Shown: piece by piece, positions 21,564 to 33,535 of the stretch | Position numbering within the stretch: the first letter of the stretch is position 1 | How the letters are laid out: every line of letters begins with the position of its first letter | Source of the DNA: Pleurodeles waltl | Lineage: Eukaryota; Chordata; Amphibia; Caudata; Salamandridae | Direction of reading: 5' to 3' | Assembly (NCBI RefSeq): GCF_031143425.1 | Contig: NC_090448.1 | Span: 332,084,177 to 332,148,176 of the forward strand | DNA: 64,000 nucleotides | Made by a program: the position numbers and the translations under genes | Notes under the pieces: generated by a model | The model's database searches: none | What the model saw: only the letters and a program-made list of their open reading frames with translations | Told to the model about the DNA's origin: nothing

Positions 21564-22300
21564 ACCACCGTACTCAGATCTTCCTGGGAGAAGTCTTGAG
21601 ATAGAAGGATCTTGTGCCCATTATGCAGGTACAAGCCATGCTTCCTCACAGCCTGGAGAACTTGGTGGGCCTGTTGGTAACGTAAGAAGCAGACAATGAT
21701 TTGTCTCAGGCCATCTTCGGACAGTGGACAGTGGACAGTGTAAGCGGATCCTTGGAGCTGAAGGTCAGGCCAGTCAGGGCAGGCAGAAAGTGGGTCAGAA
21801 AGTCCATTTTGTCTGCTCCCTCCACTTCTCTTGGCACTCCAGAGTTCTAGATGGTGTCCCAACAAGAATGATCGTCCAACTCCACCAGCTTCCGCCGGAA
21901 GTGCCAATGGTCCTGTTCCAAGTCAATGTATGTTGCAATCTTCTCTTCAAGCTGGTCGCATCAGGATTCCGCAGAGGACAGTCGAATTGAAGAAGGCAAT
22001 ATCTTGGTGAACTCCCGGTATGTCTGCCGATGTCCTAAAGGTGGTGTTCCTTAGGATGACCTCCACTGTGGATTCCGCTAGGGGCCCCACATCCTTCCCT
22101 GACTTAGCTGCCTTCCTAGTCATCAACCTCTGTGAAAAGGAGCTATCTAGTAGAGTTCAACATATCGATCGGGCTGCCAATGTGGGGCAATGCAGACCAG
22201 GGGCAGTCCAGTCCAGAGAGCGCAACAGAGGGTGAGGATCCAGGTAGAAAGGCAAGACCTGTACTTGATGGGCAATAGCACGACAAGAGGACCAAGCTTT
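21564..22300 (-). pseudogene. L1-a ORF1 fragment
   Basis: Antisense, the segment near 21565-21720 reads as a block with KHGLYLHNGHKILLSQDFS. This fits the C-terminal domain of L1 ORF1 proteins, an RNA-binding chaperone, where a 'Y.G..I....DFS' motif is usual. The part toward 22300 is poorly conserved and is assigned by position only. It is cut at its 3' side by the hairpin-rich repeat. Confidence 0.6.
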
Positions 22301-23324
22301 TGTTGTTGGCCAGCACAGTCTACTGGAGCAGCCTCAAAGAAAATAGGGGGAAGGGGCAGTTGTGGCTGTGGTGCAGGAATATCTGTGGGGGGCCTACAAG
22401 GGCGTGAAGCACGCCTGGTCTCAGGGTCCCAGGAATCCTAAACTTACAGTGCAGCCCCAGATTAGTTATATCCAGTAGGGGTCACGAGGAGGGGCAGCTT
22501 AGGATGTGTGCAGTGGGAAAGAACAGACCCCCACACAGTCCATTTCTCACGCTAGGGGTGGGGTGGGTAGTTTATGATGTCAGCCTGAAATCAAGGCGGG
22601 GTGGAGGAGAGCAGTGAAGCCCTGGTGGCGTTGTAAAGAAAAAACAGTCAAATCTCTCTCACTTCCATGTGTAGAACAGTCCGGGGGCGAGAAATGTATA
22701 GAAGTCACAATTCTTAGGCCTGTTTCCTAGAACTTCAGGTAAGTCTCATGTGGCCCCAAGACCTTCCAGGGTCCGATGTCTACAGAAAGGACAGAGTTTG
22801 TAAAGGTACCCGGCTCCTACATTGAGGGAGCACAGCAGCTAAGGCTGCCAGTCCGATTCTGGGCCTACTCATCATCCCCCTGTCTGGGAGCAAGATGCAG
22901 GAGTCATGTGGCCCAGGACAGTGCCACCCATGCAGAGCGTGCTGCGGTATGGGAGCAGCAACATCAATGTGGCAGACTCAGCAGGTGTTGCAAGCTTGCT
23001 GAGTGCTGGCATAGGGGTTTGGATCGGCAGGCAGGCAATTTCAGGATAGGGGCGTGGCGGTTCAGATACTGGGATGCCTCCACTGTCTCTTGCACCTCTG
23101 TTGGAACCACGGGTGCAGCAGCACCTCACTGGTCAAGTGGGTCTGGTTCCGTGCAGAGGGTCCCCCTGGCATCAGCAGGGAAGGCCCATTTGCTGCGCGC
23201 CAGAGAGTGCTCTACAATAGAGCCACCATATTTTTTCAGGCTCCCAGCTCCATCCCGCCATAAAGAAAATTACAAACAAAAAAAAGTATTAACTAGGACC
23301 CATTACTTTTTATGTAAGTAACAA
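22301..23324. other. Unassigned; perhaps 5' region of L1-a
   Basis: GC-richer sequence without a recognisable protein or RNA. Its position upstream of L1-a ORF1 (antisense) would fit that element's 5' UTR. The frame at 22776-23321 shows no family resemblance. Confidence 0.35.
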
Positions 23325-24588
23325 CTGGTTATTTTTATTTTGATGAGGGCATTCAAGTTTTTTTTCCATAACCAAATTGTATTTGCAATTCCAACAAAAA
23401 CAGCAGTGCACATCCATCCCTCTCTGCCCTCCACCCACACTCCATCTTCCAACATTACTACAACATAGCCTGGAGGCCATTACATACAGATCTTTCAGAT
23501 TCAACAGTATCTTGCAAACCATAAAATCGCATCATTTGCCCCATACCCGAGGCGGTTTCCTTGGGCAGTCCACACCCTGTAAATGGACTTCTCCATCTTA
23601 AAACTCCAGTCAATTGTCTCCCTCCAATCTGTGATTGTAGGGAAAGGGGTCTTGTGGAATTCTATTTTCGTGCAATATCCCATCAATGCAACTCACACCA
23701 GCATTGGCTTTCATCTGCTACCCCGTATATCTTCTAGGATCCCAAATAGAACTACTATGGGTGTAAGGTCTATGTGTCTGCCCAGCACCCTCGTAAATGT
23801 CTTCGCAATGCACCTCCAATATGGTACAATGTCGGTGCACTGCCATACCAAATGTAAGAAATTTGCACCTAAATGGGGGCAGTAGAAGCATTGAGGCAAT
23901 GGGATTCTTCCTAACAGGAAGACGACAGGTGTGAGGTACATTGCATGCAGGTAATTGAATAAGCTAGAGTCTGGATAGTATTGCAGGCTCTTTGGGGGCA
24001 ATGTGTATGTCTCTTCAGTTTCCGTCATCCAGATCCTCCACCAAAGCCTCCCATTTCTGCTTCAGGCACTCAAACATGTCTGGTGCTTTATTTATGATGT
24101 AACGAAAAATCTTGGACAATGCCATGGCCGAAGCTGTCAATCAGCAATTGCGCCTCCAGCACAAAATTACTAAGGCTTGAACAGTCAAAGTGCTCTGCCC
24201 TGGAGGTACTTATGAAACTGGGTGTGCGGAAGTTGAATGTGTGCCTGTGATTCAGCAAAAGACTTTATATGAGCCGCTCTACACATCGCCCAGAGACGCA
24301 ATGCCAATCTTGTCCCACTGACCGAATCCGTCTACTTGGGCTGTGTGACGCAGCCAACAGGCACTCCAGAGCAGAGTCTGTTGCATCTATTTGTGATCCG
24401 ATTTAGTAAAGCAGAGTGCGATCACCAACACAGTAGCACAACTTTTGTAGGCAGGAATGGGACATCCATGTGTCTCTTAGGACTTTGTCCAGGGCCAGTA
24501 AGGCCAATTGCGCGCCATATGCTTGATCGCTATAGTACCTGTTCATCCAGTCATTAACAACAGGGATAATGGGCTGGAGGAACTTTAG
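23325..24588 (-). pseudogene. L1-type LINE 3' fragment, antisense (L1-c)
   Basis: Antisense reading gives LALLALDKVLRDTWMSHSC and then CFYCPHLGANFLHLVWQC followed by VPYWRCIAK. This is the L1 ORF2 C-terminus, where a C-x2-C...H-x4-C motif precedes a YW segment. The fragment ends on the left near 23325-23345 with an AAAATAAAAATAA stretch (antisense), a likely polyadenylation region. The right edge is cut by the MITE-like element. Frames are broken. Confidence 0.7.
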
Positions 24589-25085
24589 TGGCATATTTAC
24601 GGAAAATGAAGTTGTACACAGTGCAGTGCCACTTTTCTTGCACCCTTTAGCACTCCCTCTACCGTCACAACATGTGCACTGTATTTAAAATACAGTGCAC
24701 CATGGCGTTAGTTAGGAGGATAACGTCAGAATTTTTTATGCTAGTCCAGCGCTTTGCAGGATTCTGACGCTAATCCTGCAAAGCACCCAGTGGCCCATTG
24801 TAACCAATGGAAGCCTCCTTTAAACACCTTCTCTGACCAGGCATTCTCTTAGATTTCCTTGTGCCATTATTTTGGCTCCCCCTAACAGGGGAACGCCTTC
24901 TTTGAATAAATTATGCCTGACACAGGAATAATGTAGCGCAAAGGGTTACAAAGTGGGGCAATGCATGCATTGCAACACTGTAAATAAGGAACAGCGTTTT
25001 TGGCTTTCTAACGCCACATTAGCATAAAAAAATGATGCTAATGTGGAGTTGGAATGGTGTTAAAGGCTCTTAAGTATGCCCCTAA
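24588..25085. mobile_element. MITE-like element with TTTAG(G/T)GGCATA ends
   Basis: The left end TTTAGTGGCATATTTA and the reverse complement of the right end, TTTAGGGGCATACTTA, match closely. The interior holds short inverted motifs (GTGCACTGTATTTAAAATACAGTGCAC) and no coding sequence. I found no clear target duplication, so the exact edges and superfamily are open. Confidence 0.55.
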
Positions 25086-25639
25086 ATTCACAGAAGAGAG
25101 GTTTATAGGTGTGAACTTAATGTGCAGCAGAAAGTTGCCTCTGTTCTGTAACTACAGTAATATCAGAACTTGTTCACTGCGACACTAACTTCAAACAAGA
25201 GCAAATAGGGACACTTCTAGATAGTATTCCCATCCCTGATCAAGGCCATTCCAAGCATCGATGTTAGCATGAAGCATAAATATCCAAGCCTGATGGCTTC
25301 GGGAATTTTCTTTTTGGCCAACATTTCATTAAAATGTAGAATTATGCTGTTAGGCACCAATTAAATGAAATTTGAAATGTCAAACTAAGTGCAGCTCCAG
25401 TACACTCCTTCAAAATTATGCAGAAATGACAACCATCACCCTCTTTCCATCACAATTGTATGAGGAAGACAGAGCTTCCTAAAATGAAATCCTAACATGT
25501 GCACAATAATGATCTCTAATCTTGTAAGCAATAAGCCTGATTTCTCAAGGAGTATTTCCTTGCAGTAGTGCACTATAATTTGACAATCCACAATATGTGC
25601 AGATAAGTAACTCTTTGTCCAAAAGCCTTAAGAACAAAT
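25086..25639. other. Unassigned sequence
   Basis: AT-rich, with no gene, RNA or repeat I can support. Confidence 0.4.
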
Positions 25640-25703
25640 TACTTGCCTTCGGTAAGACCTTTTTCAGCATATATTCCATTAAACCGCAGATTCTTCAACT
25701 TGT

Positions 25704-25725
25704 AAAAAAAAAAAAAAAAAAAAAA
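25704..25725 (+). repeat. A22 homopolymer
   Basis: Twenty-two consecutive A within the left DIRS-A terminal region. It is not accompanied by a LINE 3' end, so it is probably slippage expansion. Confidence 0.9.
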
Positions 25726-26422
25726 CACAAGTGCAGGTGCCAGACTGGATTCGGGGATCTTTCTCAGTATTGCTCCTGCATGCTTGTAGGTGGAGTTGTG
25801 TGGCTTTGTGTCAGCTTCGACACAATGGGGGTCATTACAACATTGGCAGTAAAAGGCGCTTACCGCCGTGCAGAAGACCGCCAATACACAGCCGCGGAAT
25901 TCCGCCACAGCTATTATGACACACATCCTGGAATCTGCCGAAATTCAGACACCCACACAACACCGACACACCAAAGGTCAGTGATAAACTGGCGGAAACA
26001 AATCCTCCACCTCCACACCAACAGAAACACGCCCATGCTATTACGACCCACGAATCCACGCGGCGGTCTTTCAACCGCGGTATTCTATTGGCGGTACACA
26101 CCGCCGCGCTCAAAATACACACACATCTCCAAAACACCACCACATTGGACAATTCCAAATACACACACCTGACACACATACAAACACCACTCCCACACAC
26201 CCAATACAATATAAAAAAACACACCCACATCACCCACAAACCCCTACTACCAAAAATTAGAGACGAAGGCGACAGAGAGAGAGCACAGAATAGACAACCC
26301 CACTACACAGAGGCACACAACACCATCACCCACACAACATCCACGCACAAAACACCACACACCACTACACTCACCACAACCATCACCACATACACCACCC
26401 CACACATCACCCACACCACCCC

Positions 26423-27899
26423 ATGGCACGCCAAAGACACCCCCGCTTCTCCGAGGAGGAGCTCAGGGTCGTGGTGGAGGAAATCGTCCGGGTAGAGCCA
26501 CAGCTATTTGGCTCACAGGTACAGCACACATCAATGGCCAGGAAGATGGAGTTATGGCGCAGAATAGTGGACAGGGTGAACGCTGTGGGACAGCACCCAA
26601 GAAATAGGGAGGACATCAGGAAGAGGTGGAACGACCTACGGGGGAAGGTGCGTTCAACGGTCTCCAGGCACAACATCGCGGTACAGCGGACTGGCGGCGG
26701 ACCCCCACCTCCTCCCCCACAACTAACCACATGGGAGGAGCAAGTCTTGACCATCTTGCATCCTGAGGGCCTTGCAGGAGTCGGTGGAGGATGGGACACT
26801 GGTAAGTCAAATCTTAACTATCATATCCCCCACCCTACCTGCATGCTATCACACAACCCCTCCCTCACCCCCTCCCCTATCACTACAACTCCTCACTAAT
26901 CTACCCATGACACCAACCACCCATCCCAACACCAAGCCCTGCATGACACAACTAAGCATGGACACCCATCACTAAAGCATGCCCACTGCACATACCCAGT
27001 ACACCCCCCCAACCATCACCACACAAACCCACACACAGGAATGCTTGCACTGGGGTACACAAACACCCACCCATTGCACACCATTACAAACACACATGCA
27101 ATAATCATGCTCTTATGCCCCTGCAGGAACCCGAAGGACCGTCACCACACCAGAGGGTCCAGACAACACCACTCCACCCCCAGAAGAGGCCCACAGTGAC
27201 AATAGCAGCTCTGCCCTACTGGATCCTGATGACCAGCCCGGACCATCGTGGGCCTCGGGACAGTCGGTTCCCCTTGCACGGGCACAGCCCAACACCGACC
27301 TTCCACCCTCTGGTAACACCAGCACAGCACCCACCCAGCGGGCCCAAACCTCCCTACCCAGGACAGGTCAATCAGCGGTGTCTCCACCACTACAGGGCAC
27401 CCAGAGTAACCCACCACCCCAACAACAACAGGGACCTGGGGGCAGTGGTAGTGGGCACACGGTCCAGGGGACGGAGGCACAGGAAGACAGGGGAACTGGG
27501 AGGGCTGCTGTGCGACAGGGGGCAGAGAGGCCAAGGGAACCCACTCTCCACGAGGCCCTCTCCTCCATCATGGGAGCATACCACCACTCCCAGGAGACGA
27601 TGGCGACGGTCCTGGACAAGTTGCAGGAGACCCTGCGCCTGCAGGACGAACTGTATTTGGGGTTCAGGGAGGCGCTCAGGACCATCAGCTCCGCCCTGGG
27701 CACCATCGTAGGGGTGCTGAAGGACATACAGCAGACCTTGAGGGACACCGTGGCACTCCAAGGGGCCCCTGACACTAGCATGGATGATGAACTGCCCACC
27801 ACCTCCGCCGGCACTAGTGGACAGGACGCCCGCCACAGGACCAACACACCAGCACCCCACCCCCTGCAGATGGACAACCACCACACAAGCGGTCCCTAA
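26423..27899 (+). CDS. MybA: SANT/Myb-like DNA-binding protein, two exons, Harbinger copy 2
   Basis: Exon 1 is 26423-26801, followed by a GTAAGT donor. Exon 2 is 27127-27899, preceded by a pyrimidine-rich tract and CAG. The phase-1 junction keeps the frame and predicts 383 aa. Residues about 6-85 form the SANT/Myb-like domain (Trp at about 45 and 69 with basic KRWNDLRGKVR), followed by a Pro-rich hinge and TTWEEQVLTILHPEGL. Exon 2 gives an acidic Ser-rich block, Gly/Gln-rich sequence and a long helical segment (PTLHEALSSIMGAYHHSQ onward) that could self-associate. By family, such Harbinger Myb-like proteins bind the nuclease and the element ends and carry the nuclease into the nucleus. The last residues differ from copy 3 because of a small frameshift; the KRSLRSR-type end survives in another frame. 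Confidence 0.8.
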
Positions 27900-28135
27900 G
27901 ATCCAGGAACAGGCAGAGCAAGATGGCAAGACCCCCGCCAGGAAATGAGTCCACCCTGATTGTCACCCCACTGTCCCACTTTGTTATCCTGTCCATACTT
28001 AAACTGCCCCAGCTCCACTTCCTATGCCCAGATGGGCAGTGCACCTGTGAGACTAATAGACTGGACTCTGCCATGGACATTCCTCCGCCATCACCCATCC
28101 TCATTTTACAACCCCCTCACATTTCTGAGCACTTC

Positions 28136-28141
28136 AATAAA
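28136..28141 (+). terminator. MybA polyadenylation signal, copy 2
   Basis: AATAAA about 235 bp after the MybA stop and 290 bp before the end of the convergent nuclease gene. Confidence 0.6.
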
Positions 28142-28428
28142 CACCCTTGAAACACAAAACAATCTGGAGTCAGTCTGTGATTTAGTAAAAATGTATTATC
28201 AATGACAGTGTCAAATGGGTGTACCATTGTAAAGCTAACATACCTATGTCACACATCACAAGCCCTTGAAGGATGCAAGCAGTTGACACGTAGGTAACCA
28301 CACCTGTGAAACCGTAATGGGAGGGTACAACTCAGTTACCAAATAGTGATTTAAATCGAAAAACAGGATAGAGGTAGACGTGTGAAAGTTAATGTAATGC
28401 TAAAAATTAAAATGTTCTCACCTGTGTC

Positions 28429-29454
28429 TCACTGGAAATATTGCTGTATGACTGACTCCCTGTTGTCGTTGTTTTCTTCATCAGCTTCATCCTCATCACT
28501 GTCCACAGGCTCCACAGGCACCACAGCTGCTACAACACCGTCATCGGGATCATCCTCTTGCAGAAAAGGCACCTGGCGTCACAAATCCAAATTATGGAGC
28601 ATGGAGCAGGCGATGATGATGTCGCACACCTTCTTCGGTGAGTAGGATAGGGATCCACCTGTCATATGGAGGCACCTGAACCTGGCCTTCAGGAGGCCGA
28701 AGGTGCGTTCGATCACCCTCCTAGTCCGCCCATGGGCCTCATTGTAGCGTTCCTCTGCCATGGTCCTGGGATTCCTCACTGGGGTCAATATCCAGGACAG
28801 GTTGGGGTAACCAGAGTCCCCCAATAGCCATACACGGTGCCTCTGGTGTTGACCCATCATATCAGGGATGCTGCTATTCCGCAGGATGTAGGTGTCATGC
28901 ACTGAGCCAGGGAACATAGCATTTACCTGCGAGATGTACTGGTCTGCCAAACAGACCATCTGGACATTCATCGAATGATAACTCTTCCGGTTCCTGTACA
29001 CCTGTTCACTCCTGTGGGGGGGGACCAGAGCTACATGGGTCCCATCAATAGCACCTATGACGTTGGGGATATGTCCAAGGGCATAGTAGTCACCTTTCAC
29101 TGTAGGCAAATCCTCCACCTCAGGGAAAATGATGTATCTCCTTACGTGTTTCATCAGGGCAGACAACACTCTGGACAACACATTGGAAAACATAGGCTGG
29201 GACATCCCTGATGCCATGGCCACAGTTGTCTGAAAAGACCCACTTGCAAGGAAATGGAGCACTGACAGCACCTGCACGTCAGGGGGGATTCCAGTCGGAT
29301 GGCGGATTGGTGACATCAGGTCTGGCTCCAACTGGGTACATAGTTCCTGGATTGTGGCACGGTCAAACCGATAGGTTACGATGACATGTCGCTCTTCCAT
29401 TGTCAACAGGTCCTCCAGCGGTCGGGACACCGGAGGATTCCGCCATCTTCTCAT
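28429..29454 (-). pseudogene. HARBI1-type nuclease with a single premature stop, Harbinger copy 2
   Basis: The frame starts MRRWRNPPVSRPL at 29454 and is open for 291 codons, then meets TGA at 28579-28581. Copy 3 has CGA (Arg) in the aligned position, so one C-to-T change in a CpG explains it. Beyond the stop the same frame continues as RQVPFLQED and an acidic tail to a normal stop at 28429. The DDE motifs GAIDGTH, VHDTY, LLGDSGYP and RRVIERTFG all lie before the TGA. The product would therefore keep the catalytic core but lose about 49 C-terminal residues. It might still be partly functional. Confidence 0.85.
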
Positions 29455-29922
29455 ATGTCCCAGCAGACGGTGCCGACGAAGGACAACAGCGAAGAACCAG
29501 TCATTATTCCTCCAGGTATGTACCCACAGTCACACACAAGACTACACCACTCACAAAACCCTTCCTGTATGTGTGTTGAGTGTAGGCCTAGCTATGTGTG
29601 ACTCAGTAGGAAATGAAGCCATGTGGGCCCCTGAAATGGCGGCTGCCTGACCTGTAAAGTGGGACAATGGGATTGTGGGGTAACTGCGCTCGCGTTGCAC
29701 ACTGTCGCAGTAGGCGGTCGTAGACCGCGGCGCAATGCTGCATTGGTTAACATTGGACCCTATGGGTCCCAGGAGGCAATGAACAGGTGCGCTGGCGGTG
29801 ATGATGCGCACCGCCGCGGACGTCACCGCCATTTTCTATCTCTTCAATCACTAGATACCTGACCTTCGACAGGAGAGGACCTACACTGCAAGTGCTGCTG
29901 TGACCTCGGTCTGGAAGCGACG
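29455..29922. promoter_or_regulatory. Divergent promoter region between nuclease and MybB, copy 2
   Basis: A stretch of about 470 bp separates two genes transcribed away from each other. It aligns well with 57678-58172 of copy 3. It contains the interrupted palindrome GCGGTC-GTA-GACCGC (29714-29728), GCGCACCGCCGCGG-like motifs near 29808-29822, and CCATTTTCTATCTCTTCAAT about 90 bp before the MybB ATG. Confidence 0.65.
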
Positions 29923-32742
29923 ATGGCTGCTGCGTATGGGGAAAGGGCTCCTGCCTTCACTGCACAGGAGTTGGAGAAACTGGTAGACGGGGTTCTCCCC
30001 CAGTACACGCTACTCTACGGTCCTCCAGACCAACAGGTTAGTACACAGGGAGCACGTTGTATGGGCTAGGCCTGGGTGGAGAGGGCTGGTTGGAAGAGGG
30101 AAGGGGGCAGAGTTCATAGAACATTAATGCATGGGAATGAATGGGCCACATGGCCAGAGTAGGGAGGGGGCCACTCACAACGACGGTGCATTTGGTAATG
30201 ACTGGTCCTCTTTCCTTGTGCATGTCATGTAGGTCAGCGCCCACCAGAAGAGGGACATTTGGCGTGCCATCGCCAAGGACGTCCGGACCCTGGGGGCCCA
30301 CCAGAGACGGGGCACCCACTGCCGTAAGAGATGGGAGGACATTCGCCGCTGCAGCAAGAAGACGGCGGAGGCTCAGCTGGGGATGGCCTCCCAACGTGGG
30401 AAGGGTGCCCGTCGCACCATGACCCCCCTGATGTTCCAGATCTTGGCGGTGGCCTACCCGGAGTTGGATGGGTGCTTGAGGGCATCACAGCAGACACAAG
30501 GGGGTGAGTTCAACCTCATTCTGCGAACTTTGCGTGCAGTGGAGGTGTCTGGGTGGGGGAGGTGGGCTGTGGGTGTCCCTAGGCCAGGGCGAGTTAGGTA
30601 GGCAAGGCCCCTCCGTAATGTAGGCCATGTGGCACTCTACCCCACCTCAACAGAGTGCCAAGTCGAGGTATAGTTGCCCCTGTGGCATCCATGTGCGCAG
30701 ATGTCCACCATTGCCATATAGGCCATATCCCAGAAAGTGCATGTGCAGAGGGCAGGAGCACGGCATAATGCAGGGGGCAGCTGCGTTTGTTTTGTCCGCC
30801 AACGGTACCGGTATGCCATGCACTAAAACCCTCTTTCTTCTGTCTCCCCCCCCTTTTTCTGCTCTCCCTGTCCTTTTGTACATCAGCATCAACAGGCGGA
30901 GGTACAGTGGCACCGGAGCACGAGGGAGCTGCATCCCACATGGCCATGGAGGGCCACACCACGGACTCTGAATGCACCAGTGGGACGGAGGGCGAGGGGA
31001 GCTTCACGTCGGCCAAAGGATCACCAAGCAGCGACACGGACTCGTTCGACGATGTGGGCTCCCTTGTGGTGGCAGCACCATCTGTGCCCCCCACCTCTAC
31101 AGGTACAGCCACCACCTCCCCTACCAGCACCGCCCTCCCAGCAGCCCCTCAGCGTTTGCCCCGTGCCCGCTCACCCAGGAGGGTGGGCATCACCTTTTCC
31201 CCAGGCACCTCAGGCCCTGCCCCAGTCACCCCTGCTGCCCTCAGTGAGGAGGCCATTGACCTCCTCAGGTCACTCACTGTTGGGCAGTCTACCATTGTGA
31301 ATGCCATCCAGGGTGTAGAACGAGAGTTGCAACACGGTAATGCATTCCTGCAGGGCATTCATTCTGGTCAGGCTGTCCTTCAGCGAACCCTGCAATCTTT
31401 GGCCTCAGCACTGATGGCAGCCATTGTCCCTGTGTCTAGCCTCCCCCCTCCAACTTCCTCCACCCAGACCCAATCTCCTGTACCCCATCCCATCCCAAGC
31501 ACACATACAGACCAGCATGCACACAAGTCAACACACCCAAGTAGCTCAAGCAAACATAGGCACCACACACACCACAGGCACTCAAGCAAGCCTCAGCCAC
31601 ATACAGACATAACAACATCCACTGCCTCCACTGTGTCCCCCTCCTCCTCTTCTCCCTCCCCCTCCCAGTCTCGTCTACACACACACCTGCATGCGCCACA
31701 TCTACAGGCACCATGAATCGCACCAGGACACCCAGCACCACAAGCCGCTCACCTGCACTCACCACCTCCACTGCCATGTACACGTCCCCTGTGTCCTCTC
31801 CCAGTGTGTCTGTGACGCCCCCGCCCAAAGTACACAAACGCCGGCAATCACTCACCCAACATCCATCCACCTCACAACAGCCTCCAGTACCTGCACCTGC
31901 ACCCAAAACACCTAAAGTGACACCTCCGACAACCACCTCCTCTTCCTCCACTCCCAGACCCCCTCCAGCTACCCATCCCAGTGTTCGTCTGAAACTGTCC
32001 CTCTGTAAAGTTGACCTTTTTTCCCCCACCCCCCCGCCCAATTCATCAGTCCCGTCGTAGCGCCTCAGCCAAAAAGCCTCCAATACCAGTGGTGCCTGTT
32101 CAAGGTTTTTGGAGTGCACCGGCCACCAGGGCAGACAGTAGAACCCAGCGCCAAGGCACTGGCAGCCCACCCCCTGTAAAGGCTCCAAAATTGGAGAGTG
32201 GACGACGGGACCGTGTTAAGACTCCTGGTGGGAAAACAACTGACATGGGTTCCCAGGGGATTGGAGAGTCAGCTGTGACTCCACCAAAGGTGGGGAAGGG
32301 CCGGAGGAAGTCTCCCCAGCCTGTTGTGAGTGTCACGGCGGAGAAGTGCGCCATCATTTCCGGCGGTCGAGACACAACCGCCAGCACCGTTGTTACTGGT
32401 CCAGAGACCACCACCAGAGTCACAGCCCAGGAGGGCCCAAATATCGTCACTGGTCAGGAGACCACCGCCAGAGTCACAGCCAAGGAGGGCCTAAGTATCG
32501 TCACTGGTCAGGATACCACCGCCGAAGTCACAGCCCAGGAGGGCCCAAGTATCGTCACTGGTCAGGAGACCACCGCCGGAGTCACAGCCCAGGAGGACCC
32601 AAGTATCGTCACTGGTCAGGAGACCACCGCCAGAGTCACAGCCCAGGAGGGCCCAAGTATCGTCACTGGTCAGGAGAACACCGCCACCGCCGGAGTCCGT
32701 GCCCTGGAGGGCCCCGGCTGCCACAGCCCCACTGGGCAATGA
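29923..32742 (+). pseudogene. MybB, three-exon SANT gene with frameshifted tail, Harbinger copy 2
   Basis: Exon 1 (29923-30036, 114 nt) and exon 2 (30233-30503, 271 nt) have exactly the same lengths as in copy 3 and keep GT/AG borders; exon 3 begins at 30887. Exons 1 and 2 give the SANT domain, split at Q38, with DIWRAIAKDVRTL and KRWEDIRR. Exon 3 is open only to a TGA at about 31714-31716 (about 404 aa in total), after the helical block PAPVTPAALSEEAIDLLRS. The remaining tail is readable in two other frames (31713-32060, then to 32742), showing later frameshifts. The end carries a 54-bp tandem repeat encoding 18-aa units. Confidence 0.75.
32396..32690 (+). repeat. 54-bp tandem repeat encoding an 18-residue unit
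   Basis: Five to six units of a 54-bp repeat with GTCACAGCCCAGGAGGGC and ATCGTCACTGGTCAGGAG. In the MybB-tail frame each unit reads as VTAQEGPSIVTGQETTAR with few changes. It is absent from copies 1 and 3 at this place, so it expanded after the copies separated. Confidence 0.85.
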
Positions 32743-32844
32743 TGAAACGTCATGTCACACACCAATGTCCAGATTAGAAGACGTCATGCCACACACCAAT
32801 GTCCAGTGTAGAGAACATCATGCCACACACCAATGTCCTTATCA

Positions 32845-33222
32845 GAACCGCCATGGCAAGCACCGCTGAACAGTCCTGAACCGCCATGGCAAAGCACCGC
32901 TGAACAGGGCAAAGACCGCCATGGCAAAGCACCGCTGAACAGGGCAAAGACCGCCATGGCAAAGCACCGCTGAACAGTCCTGAACCGCCATGGCAAAGCA
33001 CCGCTGAACAGTCCTGAACCGCCATGGCAAAGCACCGCTAAACAGGGCAAAGACCGCCATGGCAAAGCACCGCTGAACAGGGCAAAGACCGCCATGGCAA
33101 AGCACCGCTGAACAGTCCTGAACCGCCATGGCAAAGCACCGCTGAACAGTCCTGAACCGCCATGGCAAAGCACCGCTGAACAGGGCAAAGACCGCCATGG
33201 CAAAGCACCGCTGAACAGGGCA
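32845..33222. repeat. 34/35-bp minisatellite, Harbinger copy 2
   Basis: About eleven units of ACCGCCATGGCAAAGCACCG followed by CTGAACAG and either TCCTGA or GGCAAAG. The two spacer types alternate along the array. Its reverse complement (GCCCTGTTCAGCGGTGCT core) matches the 32-bp minisatellite of copy 3. Confidence 0.9.
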
Positions 33223-33364
33223 ATGCACTGGGTAGGAATGAAAGGACCGCCCCATCAGACATCCTTATCCCATGTGCAGCTGGGACAGTGACAGGACACG
33301 ACCTTTCACAGGGAGACTCATCCAGTCTGGGCACCAGTCCCCCCCAGTACCAGTAGAGACCTGC

Positions 33365-33535
33365 ATCAACTTGAGAGACTGTGGCTTTGCACTCCCCAGG
33401 ATTGAACAGTGGGCAAACCACCCACTGTATAGACTTGAGAGACTGTGGCTTTGCACTCCCCAGGATGGCAGAGTGGGCAAACCACCCACTGTATAGACTT
33501 GAGAGACTGTGGCTTTGCACTTCCCAGGATGGCAT
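33365..33535 (-). repeat. 64-bp tandem repeat, Harbinger copy 2 (about 3 units)
   Basis: Units contain GACTTGAGAGACTGTGGC, TTTGCACTCCCCAGGAT and GGGCAAACCACCCACTGTA. They are the reverse complement of the 64-bp units in copy 3. Confidence 0.9.

Larger units (their letters stand above)
5540..22300 (-). mobile_element. L1-type LINE, antisense, heavily interrupted (L1-a)
   Basis: Antisense segments read in L1 order from right to left: ORF1 C-terminal domain (about 21.56-21.9 kb), endonuclease (17.1-17.69 kb), linker (16.4-17.1 kb), start of the reverse transcriptase (8548-8784), then remaining reverse transcriptase and C-terminus (5.5-7.83 kb). The pieces are split by Harbinger copy 1, a solo LTR and a 3.7-kb composite block. 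All frames carry stops and shifts. The 5' part may reach about 23.27 kb, and the 3' end is not sharply defined. Confidence 0.75.

Noticed and set aside
32784..33255. Overlapping antisense frames of 137-165 codons in the copy 2 minisatellite
   Set aside because: Repeat-generated frames without motif; several frames are open together.
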